From assembly GCA_047921155.1 (NCBI GenBank), contig JBLRWU010000001.1, forward strand, positions 9,758 through 73,757: 64,000 bases of DNA, read 5' to 3'. The translations under genes and the position numbers were made by a program. Shown one piece after another: positions 1 through 8,633 of the stretch. The notes beneath the pieces were generated by a model. It made no database searches. It worked only from the letters and a program-made list of their open reading frames with translations, and had not been told where the DNA came from. The stretch comes from Desulfurivibrio sp047921155 (lineage in GTDB: Bacteria; Desulfobacterota; Desulfobulbia; Desulfobulbales; Desulfurivibrionaceae). The stretch's first letter is position 1. Each line of letters opens with the position of its first letter.

Positions 1-2
1 AT

Positions 3-710
3 ATTGAGGACCGGCTCCATATGGACAAGGCCCCCATCCGTCCGCAACCACGGTTGAGTGATGCCGCTTTCGAGTTTCAGTTCCATCGGGTTCGTCAGCG
101 AATCTTCTCTCTGACCCGTTCTTCCCAGGAGCTGCTGCCGGCTTTAAAGCACCGGCTGCGCGATGGTGACGAAGCTCCGGAAATTTTCATGGCCCGGTTC
201 GGACTTGCCCAGGCTTACCTGGCCGAACGCCAGTACGACCAGGCGATTGCCGAGATCAACAAGGTGATCGACCGTTTCCCGCAACAGCCCATTCTATTGG
301 CCGACCTGGCGATCATTCAATTTGAAGCCGGACGGCAGGAAACCGCCTTGGGCAACATGGCCCAAGCGGTCAAGCGGGATCCGGACAACCCCTACATCCT
401 TTTTCACCGGGCCAGGATGTTCCAGCAGTTGGGGCGGATCGCCGACGCCCTGCCTATTTATGAACGCCTGCTGACCATGACCCCGGACCACGCCCGCCTC
501 CATTTTCGCTACGGTCAGGCCCGTTCCGACCAGGGCGACCGGGCGGCAGGCCACTATCATCTCGGTCTCTACCACTGGTATGAAGGTGATGCGCGGATGG
601 CCAGCCATCACCTCAATGAGGCGATTCGCCTGGATCCCGCCGCCGAAGAGGGAACCATCGGGCGGCAGGCCAAGGCCCAACTGGTCAATATCGCCCGGAT
701 GGAAAAATAG
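3..710 (+). CDS. TPR-repeat protein, 5' end cut by window edge (possibly C-terminus of an M48 protease)
   Basis: The reading frame is open to the left edge: codons from position 3 (reading IEDRLH) run without a stop into the first ATG at 21. The gene therefore probably begins outside the window, although a 229-residue protein from ATG 21 cannot be excluded. Residues of about 60-215 form tetratricopeptide repeats (helix pairs with the A-Y...AI...P spacing). The RAAGHYHLGLY stretch and the leading IEDRL are typical of the repeat tail of BepA/YfgC-type M48 metalloproteases, but no HExxH is visible here, so the protease assignment is inference. The stop lies 9 bases before the pseudokinase gene, and an AGGAG site overlaps the stop, so the two are probably co-transcribed. 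Confidence 0.75.
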   Translation: MEDRLHMDKAPIRPQPRLSDAAFEFQFHRVRQRIFSLTRSSQELLPALKHRLRDGDEAPEIFMARFGLAQAYLAERQYDQAIAEINKVIDRFPQQPILLADLAIIQFEAGRQETALGNMAQAVKRDPDNPYILFHRARMFQQLGRIADALPIYERLLTMTPDHARLHFRYGQARSDQGDRAAGHYHLGLYHWYEGDARMASHHLNEAIRLDPAAEEGTIGRQAKAQLVNIARMEK

Positions 711-719
711 GAGTCGGGA

Positions 720-2954
720 ATGTGGCAGCCCAACGATATCGTCCTCGACCATTACCGGGTCGAAACGGTGGCGGCCGATCCCACCGGTGAGGGTGGCGCT
801 CTTTATGGCTGCCGACATCTCTCCCGACCCTTTCGGGCCCTGTTGGAAACCCCGCCGCCCCGTTTGTTGACCAGCCCCGCCGGCTTGCGACAGATCATCA
901 CCCGGGCCGAACAGCGGATCCGGCTGGGCATGCATCCCAATTTGGCCGCTGCCTTTAATCTTCGTTTTACCCGGCGGCTGCCGGTGCTGATCGGTGAAGC
1001 GGTGGCCGGCGAGAGCCTGGCGGAGCGGCTGGCCGCCAAGGGCTGCGGCCATTATCCCCGGATCGATCTTTCCCTGGCGATCCAGTTTTGCCACGCCCTG
1101 GAATATTGTCACCATCTGGGGATCATCCACGGACGGCTCAGCCCGGCGGCGATCACGATCACCCCCAACTCCCTGCTTAAGGTAACCGGCTTCGGCCTGG
1201 CCGGGGCCGACGAACAACTGGAGCCGAGCCGGCTGCAAGCCCTGATCAGTGAGGATATCAGGGCGTTCGGCATCTGCCTGTGGCAGATCTTCTGTGCCAC
1301 CCCTCCCTACATCGACCGTAAACGGCCCGGTAAACCGCAGCCGGTAAATCCCGCCCTCACCTTCCCGGTGCCGCTCCAGGTGGCCCTGTTGCGGAGCACC
1401 GCCAGCGATTCGGCCCGGCGCTACCGTAACTTTGCCGAACTGCGCCGTGATCTCAACCTGGCCTACCGGGAACTGTTTAAAATCCCCTGCCCCTACTTTG
1501 CAGCGCCTCACTCCGATTACCGGGCGGAAATCCTCAACAACCAGGCGGTGATGCTGCTGGAGGAGGGGAAAGAGCGGGCTGCGGCCCAAAAACTGGCCCG
1601 CAGTCTCGAGATCAACGATACCCTGCCGGAGGCGGTCCACAACGACCTGCTCTGCCGCTGGCGGCTGGCCGGGGCTGCTCCGGCCCGGATCCTCGGCCGC
1701 ATCCAAGCCAATTACCGACCGCAACTGGAACAGCCCGGCCTGGTGGAGCTGGAGCGGGCGGTCACGTTACAGCTCTCCGGGCTCAAGGACGATCCCGACA
1801 AGCCGGGCCCCCAATTTCGGATGATCGCTCCTGCCGACCGGCTGGCCGTGTACCGCCACGGCCCGTCCCGGAGGAACTTGGAGAAAAATATTAGCGACCA
1901 TCTTCGGCAGCGGCGTTACCAGGCGTGTTACGATCTCCTGCTGGCGGCCTGGAGCCGGACCGGATTCCACAAGGATAAATTCTACAACCGGATTTACGGG
2001 GAGCTGCTGATGGTCCGGGAGAAGAAGCAACCACTCCAGGCCCAGCGCTTCCTTAAACTGAGCGGCCACCAAAGCCCGGTGATCGCCCTGGCCACCATTC
2101 CCTGCAGCCGCCGGATCGCTTCCCTGGGCGCCGACGGGCGGCTGATTATCCACGACCTGGAGAGCAGCGGCAAACCCAAGCTGGTGGAAAACCGGGAACT
2201 GAAGGCAACCTGCATGGCGGTCTGTCCTGAAGGTAAGCACCTGGCGATGGGCGACCGCGAAGGCTCAGTCCGCCTGCTTTCCCCCCGCGACGGCGAAGTA
2301 ACGGGCCAGGGCCAGCGCCACCCTGCAGCGGTAGGCGCCCTGACCTTCAGCCACGACGGCAAACTGCTGGCTTCCGGTGGCGAGGACGGCAGCATCATGG
2401 TGCGCCGGCTCTCCACCGGCAGCGAACACCAGGCCTCCCCGGCCGCCGGCGGCTCCATCCGCGCCCTGCTCTACCCGGGCGACGGCCTGGAACTGATCTC
2501 CGGTGGCGAGGACGGGGTTGTTCGCGCCTGGAAAAGCCGACTGCGGGAGTGTGCCGCCACCATCAACGCCCATGCCGGTCCCCTGAACGCCCTGGCCGCC
2601 GTCGGCGGGACCGAGGGGGAGAATCTGCTGATCTCCGCCGGGGATGATTGCTTGATCAAGATCTGGCAGCGGCCCGACGACAAATGCCGCCAAACCCTGG
2701 CGGGCCACGGGGAACGGATTCGCGCCCTCCATACCCTGGCCGACGACCAAACCCTGATCTCCGCCGGCGAGGACGACCTGATCCGGATCTGGGATCTGAC
2801 CGACGGCGCCAATCTCTTCACCCTGGATGGCCGGGGCGACGGGGTCTGCAGCCTGGGCCGGGGCCCGCGCCCCCACACCTTTCTGGCCGGACGGGCCGAC
2901 GGCATCATCAATATCTGGATGCTGATCCATCAACTTGATTTCGACCTTATCTGA
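720..2954 (+). CDS. Pseudokinase-TPR-like-WD40 beta-propeller fusion protein
   Basis: A 744-residue protein. Residues 10-250 follow a Ser/Thr kinase fold, but the catalytic positions are replaced. The catalytic loop reads HGRLSPAAI (137-145) where HRDLKPxN is expected, the DFG motif reads GFG (157-159), and the N-lobe (about 25-45) has no VAIK-like lysine. Residues 260-320 look like a TPR-like helical linker. Residues 447-740 hold seven WD40 repeats (for example GGEDGSIMV, SAGEDDLIRIWDL), enough for one closed propeller. There is no membrane segment or signal peptide, so it is probably cytoplasmic. ATG 720 has AGGAG at about 709-713. Inference: a catalytically dead signalling scaffold. Its position between a TPR protein and rarA does not reveal the partner. 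Confidence 0.85.
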   Translation: MWQPNDIVLDHYRVETVAADPTGEGGALYGCRHLSRPFRALLETPPPRLLTSPAGLRQIITRAEQRIRLGMHPNLAAAFNLRFTRRLPVLIGEAVAGESLAERLAAKGCGHYPRIDLSLAIQFCHALEYCHHLGIIHGRLSPAAITITPNSLLKVTGFGLAGADEQLEPSRLQALISEDIRAFGICLWQIFCATPPYIDRKRPGKPQPVNPALTFPVPLQVALLRSTASDSARRYRNFAELRRDLNLAYRELFKIPCPYFAAPHSDYRAEILNNQAVMLLEEGKERAAAQKLARSLEINDTLPEAVHNDLLCRWRLAGAAPARILGRIQANYRPQLEQPGLVELERAVTLQLSGLKDDPDKPGPQFRMIAPADRLAVYRHGPSRRNLEKNISDHLRQRRYQACYDLLLAAWSRTGFHKDKFYNRIYGELLMVREKKQPLQAQRFLKLSGHQSPVIALATIPCSRRIASLGADGRLIIHDLESSGKPKLVENRELKATCMAVCPEGKHLAMGDREGSVRLLSPRDGEVTGQGQRHPAAVGALTFSHDGKLLASGGEDGSIMVRRLSTGSEHQASPAAGGSIRALLYPGDGLELISGGEDGVVRAWKSRLRECAATINAHAGPLNALAAVGGTEGENLLISAGDDCLIKIWQRPDDKCRQTLAGHGERIRALHTLADDQTLISAGEDDLIRIWDLTDGANLFTLDGRGDGVCSLGRGPRPHTFLAGRADGIINIWMLIHQLDFDLI

Positions 2955-2957
2955 GCC

Positions 2958-4295
2958 ATGACCACTCCCGACCCCAATATCCCGCTGGCCGAGAGAATGC
3001 GGCCCGACAGCCTGGCCGAGTTTGTCGGGCAGCGCCACCTGCTCGACGACGATAAACTGCTCGGCGGCCTGCTGCGCTCGGGCCACCTGCCCTCCCTGCT
3101 GCTCTGGGGCCCGCCGGGCTCGGGCAAAACCACCCTGGCCCGCCTGCTGGCTCGCAACAGCGGGGCGGATTTCATCTTCTTTTCCGCGGTACTCTCCGGG
3201 GTCAAGGAGATCCGGGAGATTGTCGAGCGCAGCCGGCTACGCAAGGAGGAATCGGGCCGGGGCTGCGTCCTCTTTGTCGACGAGATTCACCGCTTCAACA
3301 AAAGCCAGCAGGATGCCTTTCTGCCCCACGTCGAGGCCGGGTTGATCACGCTGATCGGCGCCACCACCGAAAACCCCTCCTTCCAGGTAATCGCCCCCCT
3401 GCTCTCCCGTTGCCGGGTGCTGGTCCTCAATCCCCTGGGACCGCAGGAGCTGGAACAGATTCTGCGGTCCGCCCTGGCCGACCGCTCGCGGGGGCTGGGC
3501 GAACTGGGCCTGACCATCAGCGATGAAGCGGCCGCCCATCTGGTCGGGATCGCCGATGGTGACGCCCGCAATCTCCTCAACAGCCTGGAGATCGCCGCCG
3601 CCCTGGCCGCCGACCGGCATGGCGAGCAAGGGGCGGCCAGGGAAGCCGGGGTGATCGAACTGGCCACGGTGGAGGAGGCCCTGCAACGCAAGAGCCTGCG
3701 CTACGACGCCGACGGTGAGGAGCATTACAACCTGATCTCCGCTCTGCACAAAAGCCTGCGGGACAGCGATCCCGATGGGGCCCTCTACTGGCTGGTCCGG
3801 ATGCTGATGGCCGGCGAAGAGCCACTCTATATCGCCCGCCGCCTGATCCGATTCGCCTCCGAGGATATCGGGCTGGCCGACCCCCAGGCCCTGGCCCTGA
3901 CCATGCAGGCCCGGGAGGCCTATCATCTGCTGGGCAGCCCCGAGGGTGAGCTGGCCCTGGCCCAGGCCACGGTCTATCTGGCCACCGCCCCCAAGAGCAA
4001 TGCGGTTTATGCCGCCTACAACCAGGTTCGGGGAGCCATCCGTCGCACCGGCACCCTGGCGGTGCCCCTCAATCTGCGCAACGCCCCCACCAGGCTGATG
4101 CGGGAGCTGGGCTACGGCAAGGATTATCAGTATGCCCATGACGATCGCCTGGGCCTGGTCGATCAGCAGCATCTGCCCGACGATTTGCAGGGGAGCAGCT
4201 TTTACCAACCCACCAATCGGGGCTACGAAGCGCTGGTCAAAGATCGCCTGGAGAAGTGGCGAAAAATCCTGGCTCAGCGAAAACCAAAGCCATAA
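2958..4295 (+). CDS. rarA: Replication-associated recombination protein A (AAA+ ATPase)
   Basis: A 445-residue member of the RarA/MgsA/WRNIP1 family, a clamp-loader-like AAA+ ATPase acting at stalled replication forks. Visible motifs are Walker A GPPGSGKTT (51-59), Walker B LFVDEIHRF near 109 and the sensor GATTENP near 135. The C-terminal part carries the family's helical tetramerisation domain (for example ALYWLVRMLMAGEEPLYIARRL). Length matches E. coli RarA (447). It starts 3 bases after the pseudokinase stop, so translation is probably coupled. An AT-rich gap of about 190 bases follows before the next gene. Confidence 0.95.
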   Translation: MTTPDPNIPLAERMRPDSLAEFVGQRHLLDDDKLLGGLLRSGHLPSLLLWGPPGSGKTTLARLLARNSGADFIFFSAVLSGVKEIREIVERSRLRKEESGRGCVLFVDEIHRFNKSQQDAFLPHVEAGLITLIGATTENPSFQVIAPLLSRCRVLVLNPLGPQELEQILRSALADRSRGLGELGLTISDEAAAHLVGIADGDARNLLNSLEIAAALAADRHGEQGAAREAGVIELATVEEALQRKSLRYDADGEEHYNLISALHKSLRDSDPDGALYWLVRMLMAGEEPLYIARRLIRFASEDIGLADPQALALTMQAREAYHLLGSPEGELALAQATVYLATAPKSNAVYAAYNQVRGAIRRTGTLAVPLNLRNAPTRLMRELGYGKDYQYAHDDRLGLVDQQHLPDDLQGSSFYQPTNRGYEALVKDRLEKWRKILAQRKPKP

Positions 4296-4443
4296 CTCCT
4301 TGATATTTGGAACTAAAACCCTCGTTATTCCAACCAAAAAACAATAAAAAATAATGTTTGTTTAACAGTGAGAATTTTCTTTTATTTTTCAACCCGTTAC
4401 CTTATATTCAATTATTAATTAAAATTACAGCAATGGCATAAGT

Positions 4444-4459
4444 AGAGGTTATAACCTCT
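4444..4459. promoter_or_regulatory. 16-bp perfect palindrome upstream of GGDEF-EAL gene
   Basis: AGAGGTTATAACCTCT is a perfect inverted repeat with no spacer. It ends 27 bases before ATG 4487, in an otherwise AT-rich intergenic stretch (4296-4486). It is too compact to be a terminator and has no T tract. The size and position suit an operator for a dimeric regulator. Operator function is inference; no second copy was noticed in the window. Confidence 0.45.
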
Positions 4460-4486
4460 GTTTCACATCGAGCCTCACTGAGGACC

Positions 4487-6310
4487 ATGATGAAGAGAGT
4501 GGACCAGTTGCGCACCATGTCGATCTGTGTTGTGGATGAAGACCCCGCCAGGGGTGATCGGCTGCGCGCCTTACTGATGGATGAAGGTCGATTCGAGATG
4601 GTAACCGGAGTCGACTCATCCGCGGCCCTGCGACTTCTTCTTCATCCCCCCAGTCCCTTTGACCCCCCCAAGATACTTCACCTGGTTCTGGTGAGCGAGT
4701 CCCTCCCCGAGGAAGCCGCCTTGGAACTGTGCGGTTTCCTTGATCAGGCCGGGATCGCCTCGGTACTAATGGTGGATTCCGACGGGCGCTGGCAGGAGGG
4801 CCGAGCCGGTGAGGCATTTGAAGCCGGGGCGGTGGATATCCTCCTTCGTCCCTGGTCCGACCCCGAAGTTGTTTCCCGGATATATCTGGCCCTGCGGTTG
4901 CAGCAGGAGCGGCTTGCCCGGCGCCAACGGGAGGTGCGTCTGGAAGAGGAGCTGGCGGAGCGGCGGGTGATGGAGGCGCGCTTGCAGTACCGGGCGACCA
5001 ACGATGAACTCACCGGCCTGGCAAACCGCAGCCAGCTTGAGGGGGCGCTGGAGCTGGCTTTGATCCGGGCCCAGAACTTTCAACGGCCCGGCGCTTTACT
5101 CTACATCGACCTGGACCAGTTCAAACTGGTGAATGATACCGAGGGGCATGAATCGGGTGATCGCCTGCTGGGGGAGATCGCCGCCCTTTTGCGGCGCAAG
5201 ATGCAGCCTCGTCATCTGGTCGCCAGAATCGGCTCCGATGAGTTTGCCGTACTTCTTGAGCAGACTCCGCGTAACGCCGTGCTGGAACAGGCCGAAGAGT
5301 TGCGGGAGTTGTTCCACGGCCACTGTTTCACGGGACGCTTGGGCCGTTACCATCTGGGAGCAAGTGTCGGCGTGGCACTGCTGTCCCCAAATGAGCGGCT
5401 GGAGAGCGGGGAGCTGTTGGCCAGGGCTGATCAGGCCTGTCACGTTGCCAAAATCCGCGGCCGCAACCAGGTTCATTGCTACGATTCCGCTGACCCCGAG
5501 GTGCTTGGCCTGCAAAAGGACGCCGGCTGGGTTCCAATCTTGAGGGATGCTCTGCGGGAAGGTAGTTTCAGTTTGGTGTTTCAACCCATCGTTCGGGCCC
5601 AGGACGGTACATGCAACCACTACGAGGCCTTGGTCCGGTTGGTGAAAGACGGCCGGCTGCATGGACCGGCAGAGTTTATCCCCGCGGCGGAACGGGTGGG
5701 ACTGATCCACCAGATCGATCTCTGGGTAGTGGAGGCGGCCATGGACCGCTTGGCGGCTCAGCCTCCCGCCGAAAACCCCGTCTCCCTCAGCATCAACCTC
5801 TCCACCCATGCCTTTCGCAATCCTGACCTGATGCCCCTGCTGGAGCGCAAGCTGGAGATGACCGGCCTCTCCCCCCGTCGGCTGATGTTTGAAATCACCG
5901 AGACCTCGGCGGTGACCCAACTGGCCCAGACCCGTAAGCTGGTTGAGCGGATGCGGGCCATCGGCTGTCGTTTCGCCCTGGATGATTTCGGTTCCGGCTT
6001 CTCCACCTTCAGCTATTTGAAGCATTTCCCCGTGGATCTGTTGAAAATAGACGGGGGATTCGTGGTCAACATGCTTAATGATGAAACCGACGAGCTGCTG
6101 GTACGTTCGATGGTGGGCCTTGCCCACAGCCTGGGCAAACCGGTGGTCGCCGAATTCGTGGAAAATGAGGCCACCGCCCAGCGCTTGCGCGAAATAGGCG
6201 CTGACTATCTGCAGGGATACCACCTCGGCAAACCGCAGCCCCGCTTCGAATCGGAACCGGCAATGGATCTTCCCGCGCCATCGCCCGCCGCCACCAAGCT
6301 TGGGACCTAG
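4487..6310 (+). CDS. Degenerate receiver-GGDEF-EAL c-di-GMP signalling protein
   Basis: A 607-residue cytoplasmic protein. Residues 11-135 form a receiver-like domain with the acidic VVDEDP motif. The phospho-acceptor position is serine (LVLVSESLP) and the usual KP lysine is arginine (LLRPW), so phosphorylation is unlikely. A coiled-coil linker leads to a diguanylate cyclase domain with GSDEF (RIGSDEF) in place of GGDEF and no RxxD inhibitory site (PRHL instead). The C-terminal phosphodiesterase domain keeps EALVRL, DDFGSGFS, LKIDGGFV, EFVEN and QGYHLGKP, so it looks active. ATG 4487 and 4490 are adjacent alternatives; ATG 4517 is also possible. The HDOD gene follows after 9 bases. Confidence 0.92.
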   Translation: MMKRVDQLRTMSICVVDEDPARGDRLRALLMDEGRFEMVTGVDSSAALRLLLHPPSPFDPPKILHLVLVSESLPEEAALELCGFLDQAGIASVLMVDSDGRWQEGRAGEAFEAGAVDILLRPWSDPEVVSRIYLALRLQQERLARRQREVRLEEELAERRVMEARLQYRATNDELTGLANRSQLEGALELALIRAQNFQRPGALLYIDLDQFKLVNDTEGHESGDRLLGEIAALLRRKMQPRHLVARIGSDEFAVLLEQTPRNAVLEQAEELRELFHGHCFTGRLGRYHLGASVGVALLSPNERLESGELLARADQACHVAKIRGRNQVHCYDSADPEVLGLQKDAGWVPILRDALREGSFSLVFQPIVRAQDGTCNHYEALVRLVKDGRLHGPAEFIPAAERVGLIHQIDLWVVEAAMDRLAAQPPAENPVSLSINLSTHAFRNPDLMPLLERKLEMTGLSPRRLMFEITETSAVTQLAQTRKLVERMRAIGCRFALDDFGSGFSTFSYLKHFPVDLLKIDGGFVVNMLNDETDELLVRSMVGLAHSLGKPVVAEFVENEATAQRLREIGADYLQGYHLGKPQPRFESEPAMDLPAPSPAATKLGT

Positions 6311-6319
6311 GCCGGCCCG

Positions 6320-7195
6320 ATGGCTTATCCCCTGCCGCTAGCTACCGAAGCTTCATCTTACCCCGCGCCGTTCTCCCCCCATGATCTGTTGCGGGGAGAG
6401 GTGGTCCTTGCCTCCCCCCCCACTCTCTACCATGAACTAAACCGGGTGCTGGAAACCTCCGGCCGAACCGCCAAGGACGCCGCTGCGGTTATTGAAAGGG
6501 ATCCGGCCCTTACCGCCCGTTTGCTGGCCCTGGTGAACAGCTCATTTTTCGGACTTTCCCGCCAGGTAGCCACCGTGGCCCACGCCATCACCATGGTGGG
6601 GTTGCGTGAACTGCGGCACCTGGTCCTGGCCACGGTGGTGCTGGAGCGATTTCGCGGCCTGAACAATGAACTGGAGGATATGGGTACGTTCTGGCGTCAA
6701 AGTCTCGCCTGCGCCCTGCTCAGTCGCCGGCTGGGGGACGGAGCCGGGGGAGTGAAAGAGGCGGAGGTACTCTTTACCGCCGGCCTGCTCCATCGCATCG
6801 GCGACCTTATCATCTTCCGCCGGGTACCGGAACTGGCCCGGGAAGCCCTTTTTCGCCGGCTTGGTAACGATATGCCCTTGTGGGAGGCGGAACGAAGTGT
6901 GTTGGGGTTCGACTATGGCGATGTCGGAGCCGAGCTTGCCGAGTTGTGGAAATTCCCCTCGGTGCTGGTCGAATTGCTGGCTTATCAGCAGCGGCCGGAA
7001 AATGCGGTTCGCCATCCCCGGCTTTGTGCGCTGCTTCATCTGGCGGTTAACACGGCCCATGATGAGGTTCCGCCACCTGCTGCCGCTCCCTGCTGGCGGT
7101 TGGCCGGAATTGTTCCGAAAACCCTGGCCGGGTTTCAGGCGGAAACCCTGAAGCAGGTCACCGAGGCCGCGAAGGCTTACGGTTTGCCCTCATAA
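6320..7195 (+). CDS. HDOD domain signalling protein
   Basis: A 291-residue protein. Residues 20-220 match the HDOD fold, a non-catalytic relative of HD phosphohydrolases. Typical stretches are the PPTLYHELNRVL start, IERDPALTARLLALVNSSFFGL and the AITMVGLRELRHLVLA helix. The metal-binding HD dyad of true phosphohydrolases is not apparent. These proteins usually act in two-component or c-di-GMP networks, and this one is probably co-transcribed with the GGDEF-EAL gene 9 bases upstream. The ribosome site before ATG 6320 is weak. The gene ends just before a strong hairpin shared with the convergent ppaC. Confidence 0.88.
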   Translation: MAYPLPLATEASSYPAPFSPHDLLRGEVVLASPPTLYHELNRVLETSGRTAKDAAAVIERDPALTARLLALVNSSFFGLSRQVATVAHAITMVGLRELRHLVLATVVLERFRGLNNELEDMGTFWRQSLACALLSRRLGDGAGGVKEAEVLFTAGLLHRIGDLIIFRRVPELAREALFRRLGNDMPLWEAERSVLGFDYGDVGAELAELWKFPSVLVELLAYQQRPENAVRHPRLCALLHLAVNTAHDEVPPPAAAPCWRLAGIVPKTLAGFQAETLKQVTEAAKAYGLPS

Positions 7196-7209
7196 CCGGT
7201 TTTTTCAGC

Positions 7210-7246
7210 AAAAAACCCCGCTCCGGAGAATCCCGGAGCGGGGTTT
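7210..7246 (-). terminator. Intrinsic terminator of ppaC (between convergent genes)
   Basis: A perfect 14-bp stem (AAACCCCGCTCCGG at 7213-7226 pairing with 7233-7246) closes a 6-base loop. Read on the minus strand it is followed by a run of T (A run 7210-7215 on plus), so it best terminates ppaC. The stem may also stop the convergent HDOD transcript. Confidence 0.85.
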
Positions 7247-7301
7247 AGCTTATAACTGCTATTCGACAAGGCCGGAGCACTCGCCGAAACTTACTATTAG
7301 A

Positions 7302-8225
7302 TTAAGCGCCGAAGGCTTTCTGCAGGGGCGGTACAGTCTGCTTCTTGCGGCTCATCATGCCGTCCACCCACATGGTGTTGTTGTTGAGCTTGCCGTTGAA
7401 CGCCTTCTCGATAACCGCCGGCTCATCGGACAGCACCAGCAACTCGGAACCCTCTTTGACCACGTCGGTGAGCATCATGATGATCGAGTGCCGACCCTCG
7501 GCCTTGACCCCCTCCAGGCCTTTGACCAGATCGGCCCGCATCGGCGCCACCTGATCCAGGGTGGCCAGTTCGAGCTGGCAGATGCCTACCTTTTTGCCAC
7601 CCATATCGAAATCCTTGTAGTCGCGGAAGATCAGGTCTTTGATCGGTACCCCGTCCACGGCGGACTTGGCCTTGAGCATCTCCATGAACAACCCGTCGGT
7701 ATCGCTGACCCCGGCCGTAGCGGTGAGGGCCTTAACGGCAGCCTTGTCCTCGTCGGTGCAGGTGGGCGATTTGAAATTGACGGTGTCGCTCAGAATGGCG
7801 CAGAGCATGGCGCCGGCGATATTCTTGGGCAGTTCGACGTTGTTGTTCTTGTACATCTCGTGGAGCACGGTGCAGGTGCAGCCCACCGGCTTGGCGTAGA
7901 AGAAGATCGGGCCCCCGGTGGTGATGTCGCCGATCTTGTGATGATCAACAATGGCTACCACGTTGGCGTCTTTGATGTTGGCCGGGGCCTGGGCGATATC
8001 GCTGAAGTCAACCAGGGCCACATCCTTGCCGGCGGCATCGGTGAAGGCGGCCGGCTGGGGCAGACCAAACTTCTCGAGTACCAGCTTGCTTTCGGGGTTA
8101 AGTTCGGCGGACTGAACAACGGGCACCGCATCGGTACCGGTGGCCTTCAGGTAGTGGGCAAAGGCAATGGCGCCGGCAACGGAATCGGTATCGGGACTGG
8201 AATGACCTACGACATACACTGACAT
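7302..8225 (-). CDS. ppaC: Manganese-dependent inorganic pyrophosphatase
   Basis: A 307-residue family II pyrophosphatase of the DHH superfamily. It hydrolyses PPi to two phosphates in the cytosol with Mn or Co. Metal ligands are visible in VGHSSPDTDS (His8, Asp12, Asp14), LVDFSD (Asp73) and the DHH signature AIVDHHKIGD (94-96). The C-terminal substrate domain carries the SRKKQ motif (MMSRKKQTVPPL). There is no CBS insert, so this is the short unregulated form. ATG 8225 is preceded by a strong AAGGAGGA site. The gene is monocistronic, with a terminator at 7210-7246. Confidence 0.96.
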   Translation of the reverse strand: MSVYVVGHSSPDTDSVAGAIAFAHYLKATGTDAVPVVQSAELNPESKLVLEKFGLPQPAAFTDAAGKDVALVDFSDIAQAPANIKDANVVAIVDHHKIGDITTGGPIFFYAKPVGCTCTVLHEMYKNNNVELPKNIAGAMLCAILSDTVNFKSPTCTDEDKAAVKALTATAGVSDTDGLFMEMLKAKSAVDGVPIKDLIFRDYKDFDMGGKKVGICQLELATLDQVAPMRADLVKGLEGVKAEGRHSIIMMLTDVVKEGSELLVLSDEPAVIEKAFNGKLNNNTMWVDGMMSRKKQTVPPLQKAFGA

Positions 8226-8277
8226 GGTTACTTCCTCCTTGGGCTGGGGTGAAATATGGTTAACAAACAGATACAGG

Positions 8278-8293
8278 GCAGCAAAATTGCTGC
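8278..8293. promoter_or_regulatory. Short inverted repeat upstream of ppaC
   Basis: GCAGCAA-AA-TTGCTGC is a perfect 7-bp inverted repeat with a 2-base spacer, about 55 bases before the ppaC start. It lies in the 408-base gap 8226-8633, which otherwise holds the ppaC promoter region and the csp leader. It could be an operator, but there is no direct evidence of function. Confidence 0.25.
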
Positions 8294-8497
8294 AGAATAG
8301 TGGTATTGCCGGACCCAGTCAAGGGAAAATATCACCTTACTGTTGCGGGTCGGCAGTAAAAAATAAACACCCTGTTTCCCCGATTTTTAATTTTTCTTCT
8401 TGCCTTTGAAAAAATGGCATGGTAGAAAGATTAAGTGTTTTTATAACGCCGTAGGAGTGTCGTACTTATTTGTGATTGAATAGATTGCGAAGAAGCG

Positions 8498-8534
8498 AAC
8501 CGCACGGGCCTGAATTCTCTGTGCGGTTTTTTTT
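8498..8534 (+). promoter_or_regulatory. Terminator-like hairpin in the cold-shock gene leader
   Basis: AACCGCAC (8498-8505) pairs with GTGCGGTT (8521-8528) around a 15-base loop and runs directly into eight T residues (8527-8534). This has the form of an intrinsic terminator on the coding strand, 100 bases before the csp ATG. No gene upstream on the plus strand needs it. A transcription attenuator in the cold-shock leader is the simplest reading. The alternative is the end of a short unrecognised RNA. Confidence 0.6.
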
Positions 8535-8559
8535 GTACACCCACTCAAACGGCAAGCCG

Positions 8560-8609
8560 TACTCCCGTCGGGAGTATGGTGAACTTATCAAGTGGTCCCG
8601 AACGGGACC
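8560..8609 (+). promoter_or_regulatory. Two further leader hairpins before the cold-shock gene
   Basis: TACTCCC-GTC-GGGAGTA (8560-8576) and GGTCCCG-AA-CGGGACC (8594-8609) are perfect 7-bp inverted repeats in tandem, the second ending 9 bases before the AAGGAG ribosome site (8619-8624). Cold-shock mRNAs typically have long structured leaders that change fold with temperature. That this one does so is inferred from position and structure. Confidence 0.55.
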
Positions 8610-8633
8610 GCGTCCAGCAAGGAGTAGCAGATC

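Noticed and set aside
294..1724. Long minus-strand open frame across the TPR and pseudokinase genes
   Set aside because: The opposite strand encodes clear TPR and kinase-fold segments; the antisense frame is a by-product of GC-rich codon use.
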